From NCBI GenBank assembly GCA_029941095.1, contig JAPYRO010000062.1, positions 1 to 6,998 on the forward strand: 6,998 nt of DNA, read 5' to 3'. The DNA is from Dehalococcoidia bacterium. Lineage in GTDB: Bacteria; Chloroflexota; Dehalococcoidia; UBA6926. This document shows, in pieces, positions 6,279 through 6,998 of this stretch. A program made the translations under genes and the position numbers. Under the pieces are notes generated by a model, which was not told where the DNA came from, did no database searches, and was given only the letters and a program-made list of their open reading frames with translations. Position 1 is the first letter of the stretch; each line of letters starts with the position of its first letter.

Positions 6279-6324
6279 AACCCTAACTTTGCCGATTGAA
6301 ACTGATCAAACCAGCTGCAAGCTT

Positions 6325-6354
6325 TTTAGATTACATGTACACTTACGTTGTAAT
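6325..6354 (+). promoter_or_regulatory. Candidate promoter for the PAC2 gene
   Basis: TTTAGA (6325-6330, four of six to -35) and TGTAAT (6349-6354, five of six to -10) are separated by 18 bases. Transcription would start near 6361, leaving a leader of about 24 bases with the AAGGAAG site before the GTG at 6385. The -10 box overlaps one arm of a short inverted repeat, TTACA (6331-6335) and TGTAA (6349-6353). Confidence 0.35.
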
Positions 6355-6372
6355 GGATTAAATATAACCTTT

Positions 6373-6379
6373 AAGGAAG
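6373..6379 (+). promoter_or_regulatory. Ribosome binding site for a GTG start
   Basis: AAGGAAG lies five bases before the GTG at 6385 and supports this non-ATG start. No ATG occurs in frame near the beginning of the conserved domain. Confidence 0.65.
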
Positions 6380-6384
6380 TATCT

Positions 6385-6998
6385 GTGAATCATATTCGTA
6401 CAATTGGAAAACTGCCCGAAAACGTTGGTACCCTTATTACTGCTTTTTCTGGATGGTCCGATGCTGGTGACGCAGCAACAGGTGCAATTAGGTACTTGAT
6501 CCGAGCCCGCAAGGCGAAATTAATTGCAGAATACGAACCGGAGGATTTTTTCGATTTCACACAGAACCGCCCTATCGTAAAAGTTGGAAACCAAGGCATA
6601 AGAAGTTTGTCGTGGCCCAAAAATGAATTTTACTTTTCAGAAAGCTCCGAAGGAAATATACCTTTGCTCCTTTTTGTTGGGACTGAGCCGAATTTGAAAT
6701 GGGGGACTTTTTCAAATTCCTTTTTGGATATTGCAGAGCTATGCGGAGTTAAACAGATCATTACTTTTGGAGCCCTGCTAAATGCAGTTCCACACACTAG
6801 AAAAGCACAAGTAAATGGCTCCTCTACATCAAAGCAAACTCTTGAAATTATGGAAAGAATGGGAATCGTTAGCGGCGGAACTTACGAAGGACCTACAGGA
6901 ATATCATCAGCAATTATCCAAATTGCGAAAGATCGAGGAATAGACCATACGGGTTTCTGGGGGCATGTTCCACATTATATTCAAACTAATCCGAACCC
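6385..6998 (+). CDS. PAC2 family protein, N-terminal part (cut by window edge)
   Basis: The frame is open for 204 codons from a GTG start and continues past the window. The protein belongs to the PAC2 family, related to the proteasome assembly chaperone 2 fold of archaea and eukaryotes and common as an uncharacterised protein in Actinobacteria and Chloroflexota. Recognisable parts are LITAFSGWSDAGDAATGAIR (17-36), corresponding to the family's F-x-G-W-x-D-A-G motif; EPEDFFDFTQNRP (51-63); SWPKNEFYF (76-84); GTEPNLKWGTF (99-109); and TFGALLNAVPHTRK (127-140), then GPTGISSAI (169-177). In bacteria its function is not settled. Only a few bacterial lineages have proteasomes, and no proteasome gene is seen here, so a chaperone role should not be assumed. 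It is transcribed divergently from ispH across a 116-bp gap, and the two may share regulation. The missing end prevents a check of total length or an extra C-terminal domain. Confidence 0.88.
   Translation, partial: MNHIRTIGKLPENVGTLITAFSGWSDAGDAATGAIRYLIRARKAKLIAEYEPEDFFDFTQNRPIVKVGNQGIRSLSWPKNEFYFSESSEGNIPLLLFVGTEPNLKWGTFSNSFLDIAELCGVKQIITFGALLNAVPHTRKAQVNGSSTSKQTLEIMERMGIVSGGTYEGPTGISSAIIQIAKDRGIDHTGFWGHVPHYIQTNPN

Noticed and set aside
1..6998. CRISPR array, tRNA or rRNA gene, insertion sequence or defence system
   Set aside because: No regularly spaced repeats, cloverleaf-type sequence, transposase or defence-type protein could be seen; all the main open regions are explained by housekeeping genes.

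Overview
The window is a gene-dense, AT-rich stretch of bacterial chromosome made of housekeeping genes. Seven protein genes can be recognised, two of them cut by the window edges. No tRNA, rRNA, CRISPR array, transposase or phage gene is visible. The gene content suggests a member of the Chloroflexota, most likely a Dehalococcoidia/SAR202-type lineage. The reasons are a cell-division cluster reduced to rsmH-ftsA-ftsZ with no peptidoglycan genes, a short FtsZ, a PAC2-family protein and a DUF5343 protein. This placement is an inference from protein character and context and was not tested by a search.

Left arm (1-1569, minus strand). Reading leftwards, a DUF5343 protein gene is followed by a MogA/MoaB-type molybdopterin gene and then by the start of trmD (tRNA m1G37 methyltransferase), which runs off the left edge. 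The three genes are close together (gaps of 47 and 22 nt with the starts chosen here), each has a good ribosome binding site, and they are probably co-transcribed from a promoter near 1600-1628.

Centre (1570-5308, plus strand). A divergent intergenic region of about 250 bp leads into rsmH (16S rRNA m4C1402 methyltransferase), ftsA and ftsZ. In most bacteria a long series of cell-wall genes (ftsL, ftsI, mur genes, mraY, ftsW, murG, ftsQ) lies between rsmH and ftsA. Here the two are 32 nt apart, so only the rRNA modification gene and the cytoskeletal pair remain together. FtsA has an unusual second phosphate loop and an extra polar tail, and FtsZ has a very short linker before its C-terminal peptide. 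A strong hairpin followed by a T-rich tract ends the unit at about 5249-5300.

Right arm (5309-6998). ispH (last enzyme of the MEP isoprenoid pathway) lies on the minus strand, convergent with ftsZ. It has no obvious Shine-Dalgarno sequence and may be leaderless. Divergent from it, a GTG-started PAC2-family gene runs off the right edge.

I did not find a clearly new system. The points most worth a second look are the reduced division cluster, the replaced motif residues in RsmH and FtsA, the conserved-looking DUF5343 protein at the head of the mog-trmD unit, and the possible leaderless ispH.
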